A stretch of DNA of 35,579 nt, taken from contig JBFISM010000020.1 in the NCBI GenBank assembly GCA_041608535.1, forward strand, positions 1 to 35,579. Reading direction: 5' to 3'. Positions 34,493 through 35,579 of the stretch are shown piece after piece. Numbering within the stretch: position 1 is the first letter of the stretch; the number at the start of each line of letters is the position of its first letter. The notes under the pieces are model-generated. The model ran no database searches, had not been told where the DNA came from, and saw only the letters and a program-made list of their open reading frames with translations. The DNA comes from JBFISM01 sp041608535. Lineage in GTDB: Bacteria > Actinomycetota > Acidimicrobiia > Spongiisociales > UBA5794. Position numbers and translations under genes: made by a program.

Positions 34493-34936
34493 ATGACCTC
34501 ACACGATCCTCATTCGGCGGCGGCACGGGTGTCTTCGGATGAGCGTCCTCCCATCGAAGCCGTGCCCGCCCGTGCCGCCGCCGAGCCATTCGAGCGCATC
34601 CGTCCGACGGTCCACGACCGGGTCGCGATCGCTCCCCAGATCTGGCCGGCACGATCGGAGGGCGGTTATCCAGTGGAACATCCTCTCGTACGCAAGTTCT
34701 GGACCCCGATCCTGGGGCCGGGGGCGACCGCCGACTTGCTCAGGCTCGCCACCGCTGCGCGGCGCGGTCGCCTCCTGCCCCGGCCAGTTCACCTCACCCT
34801 GCTCGCCCAACATGGTCTGGTCGTCGAGCACGGGGCGGTGGTTCGGGTACGTACGGAGATCCCCACGGTGCCCAACCATCTCGAGCATCTGCTCCCCGAA
34901 TTTCTCCGCAGGGAACTGATCGCGATGCGCAGCTGA
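34493..34936 (+). CDS. Unknown 147-residue protein
   Basis: I do not recognise this protein. Its N-terminal ~55 residues look disordered (HDPHSAAARVSSDERPP, then Ala/Pro-rich). The C-terminal ~95 residues look folded: PQIWPARSEGGYPVEHPLV, KFWTPILGPGATADLLRLAT, a basic AARRGRLLPRP, then a helical end LEHLLPEFLRRELIAMRS. It has no cysteines after the start codon, no membrane segment and no signal peptide. The ATG at 34493 is preferred to 34457 because the promoter lies between them. It is divergent from the Lon-domain gene and convergent with PIG-L. The longest uninterrupted frame and its own promoter argue that it is real. Confidence 0.7.
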   Translation: MTSHDPHSAAARVSSDERPPIEAVPARAAAEPFERIRPTVHDRVAIAPQIWPARSEGGYPVEHPLVRKFWTPILGPGATADLLRLATAARRGRLLPRPVHLTLLAQHGLVVEHGAVVRVRTEIPTVPNHLEHLLPEFLRRELIAMRS

Positions 34937-34976
34937 GCGCGGCGACCCCGGTGCCGAGAGCGGAACGGCCTGGGTA

Positions 34977-35579
34977 TCAGCTCAGGACCAGCTTGGCAGC
35001 AGTGAAGGCTTCGGCGAACTCGGTGGCGGCGCCGGCTTCGACGGCACGGATTCGCATCAGCGCCTCGAAGGTGCTGCGCCGGAACCACGGTTTGTCGTGT
35101 TGCGAGACGTATGCAGAGAACAGGCGATCCACCTTGGTCTGTGCCGCCGCAGCGGCGATCGGCACATAGACGTTGCTGGGTCCGAGATCTCCGTCGTACT
35201 TGACGATCTCGTACTCGAGAATCAACTGGTCTCGGAACACTTGCCACACCAGCTCACCGAGCAGGCGGTGATCTTGATGGGCGTCGGAGCGCGACGGCGC
35301 CATCACCAGGTCGGGTGTAAAAGCCCGCCGTGCGTCGAACAGCGCCTGTTTCACCGCAGCGGGATCGTCGTACGGCAGGAAGCCGTCACGGAGGTCGTGG
35401 GTCACGAGCTTGTCCGGATCGCCGAGATAGAGCTCGGCCGAATGCACCACTTCGGCGCGGCGTTCCGCGGTCGCTGTGAGGACCAACCACCGCACATCGA
35501 CCTCGTGCCGATCCGTGAGCAGCGTGATGAGCGTGCCACCACACCCGATCTCGATGTCGTCCGGATGCGCTCCGATGCA
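34977..35579 (-). CDS. PIG-L/LmbE family deacetylase (5' end beyond window)
   Basis: The reading frame is open from the stop at 34977 to the right edge, so the start is not seen. The visible part begins GAHPDDIEIGCGGTL, the zinc-binding A-H-P-D-D motif of PIG-L N-deacetylases, and has the second metal site SDAHQDHRLLGELV. Family members remove acetyl groups from N-acetylglucosamine-type substrates, as in mycothiol (MshB), sugar-nucleotide or lipid-linked pathways. The sequence does not choose among them. About 200 residues are present, with little of the N-terminus missing, perhaps a few residues. Sugar-pathway genes elsewhere in the window fit a glycan role. Confidence 0.88.
   Translation of the reverse strand, partial: CIGAHPDDIEIGCGGTLITLLTDRHEVDVRWLVLTATAERRAEVVHSAELYLGDPDKLVTHDLRDGFLPYDDPAAVKQALFDARRAFTPDLVMAPSRSDAHQDHRLLGELVWQVFRDQLILEYEIVKYDGDLGPSNVYVPIAAAAAQTKVDRLFSAYVSQHDKPWFRRSTFEALMRIRAVEAGAATEFAEAFTAAKLVLS

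Overview
The window is a GC-rich bacterial chromosome segment, tightly packed with genes on both strands. Several gene types point to Actinomycetota: coenzyme F420 biosynthesis (CofD, CofE), DUF3499 and DUF5719 proteins, an LpdA-type flavoprotein, fused-type acyl-CoA carboxylase subunits and a class A PBP with PASTA repeats. From memory, the gene content and rough order match the M. tuberculosis stretch hpf-comF-sahH-SIS-manB-DUF3499-fbiA-fbiB-birA-accD5-accA3-lpdA (about Rv3241c to Rv3303c). WhiB2 and the neighbouring metallopeptidase are absent here, and other genes are interposed. I infer a deep-branching actinobacterium, possibly Acidimicrobiia; the sequence does not prove this. I see no rRNA, tRNA, CRISPR array, insertion sequence or prophage.

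Layout. 1-2.2 kb: ribosome hibernation factor and ComF phosphoribosyltransferase (minus), then a class II aldolase/adducin-type protein (plus). 2.3-6.1 kb: a minus-strand coupled operon of phosphomannomutase, a Trm112-like zinc protein, a SIS-domain sugar-isomerase homologue and an archaeal-type S-adenosylhomocysteinase. 6.2-10.3 kb: GT2 glycosyltransferase (plus), then GtrA and a large YfhO/PTPS-related membrane protein (minus), and a pair of small cysteine-containing proteins (minus). 10.4-14.9 kb: a minus operon of a large membrane glycosyltransferase, DUF5719 and a membrane-anchored thioredoxin-like protein. 14.9-17.5 kb: cofD, cofE and an Fpg/Nei-type DNA glycosylase (plus). 17.5-21.7 kb: a nucleotide-sugar epimerase (minus), then UDP-glucose dehydrogenase and an SLC13-like transporter (plus). 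21.7-31 kb: birA with a dienelactone hydrolase homologue (minus), acyl-CoA carboxylase beta and alpha subunits (plus), an MFS transporter (plus), then LpdA and an acyl-CoA mutase large subunit (minus). 31.1-35.6 kb: a class A PBP (plus), a Lon-N-domain protein (minus), an unknown protein (plus) and a PIG-L deacetylase that runs off the right edge (minus).

How the genes work together. Three themes recur. The first is envelope sugar and glycan assembly: ManB, two glycosyltransferases, GtrA, epimerase, UGD, PBP and PIG-L. The second is biotin-dependent acyl-CoA metabolism: BirA loads biotin on the carboxylase alpha subunit, and the mutase could use methylmalonyl-CoA made by a propionyl-CoA carboxylase. 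The third is cofactor and methyl metabolism: F420 and SAH removal.

The most distinctive signals are regulatory and at active sites. Nine genes show a TANNNT-like -10 element only 6 to 9 nt before the start codon, the signature of leaderless mRNAs; at cofE this element is built on the cofD stop codon. Three perfect inverted repeats lie in divergent promoter regions (23241-23264, 31007-31032, 34445-34463). Three enzymes lack a hallmark residue: a DLH without the nucleophilic Cys, an LpdA without the first redox Cys, and a SIS isomerase homologue with NHNL where I expect NHNE. I found no obviously new multi-gene defence or mobile system; this is mostly core actinobacterial chromosome.
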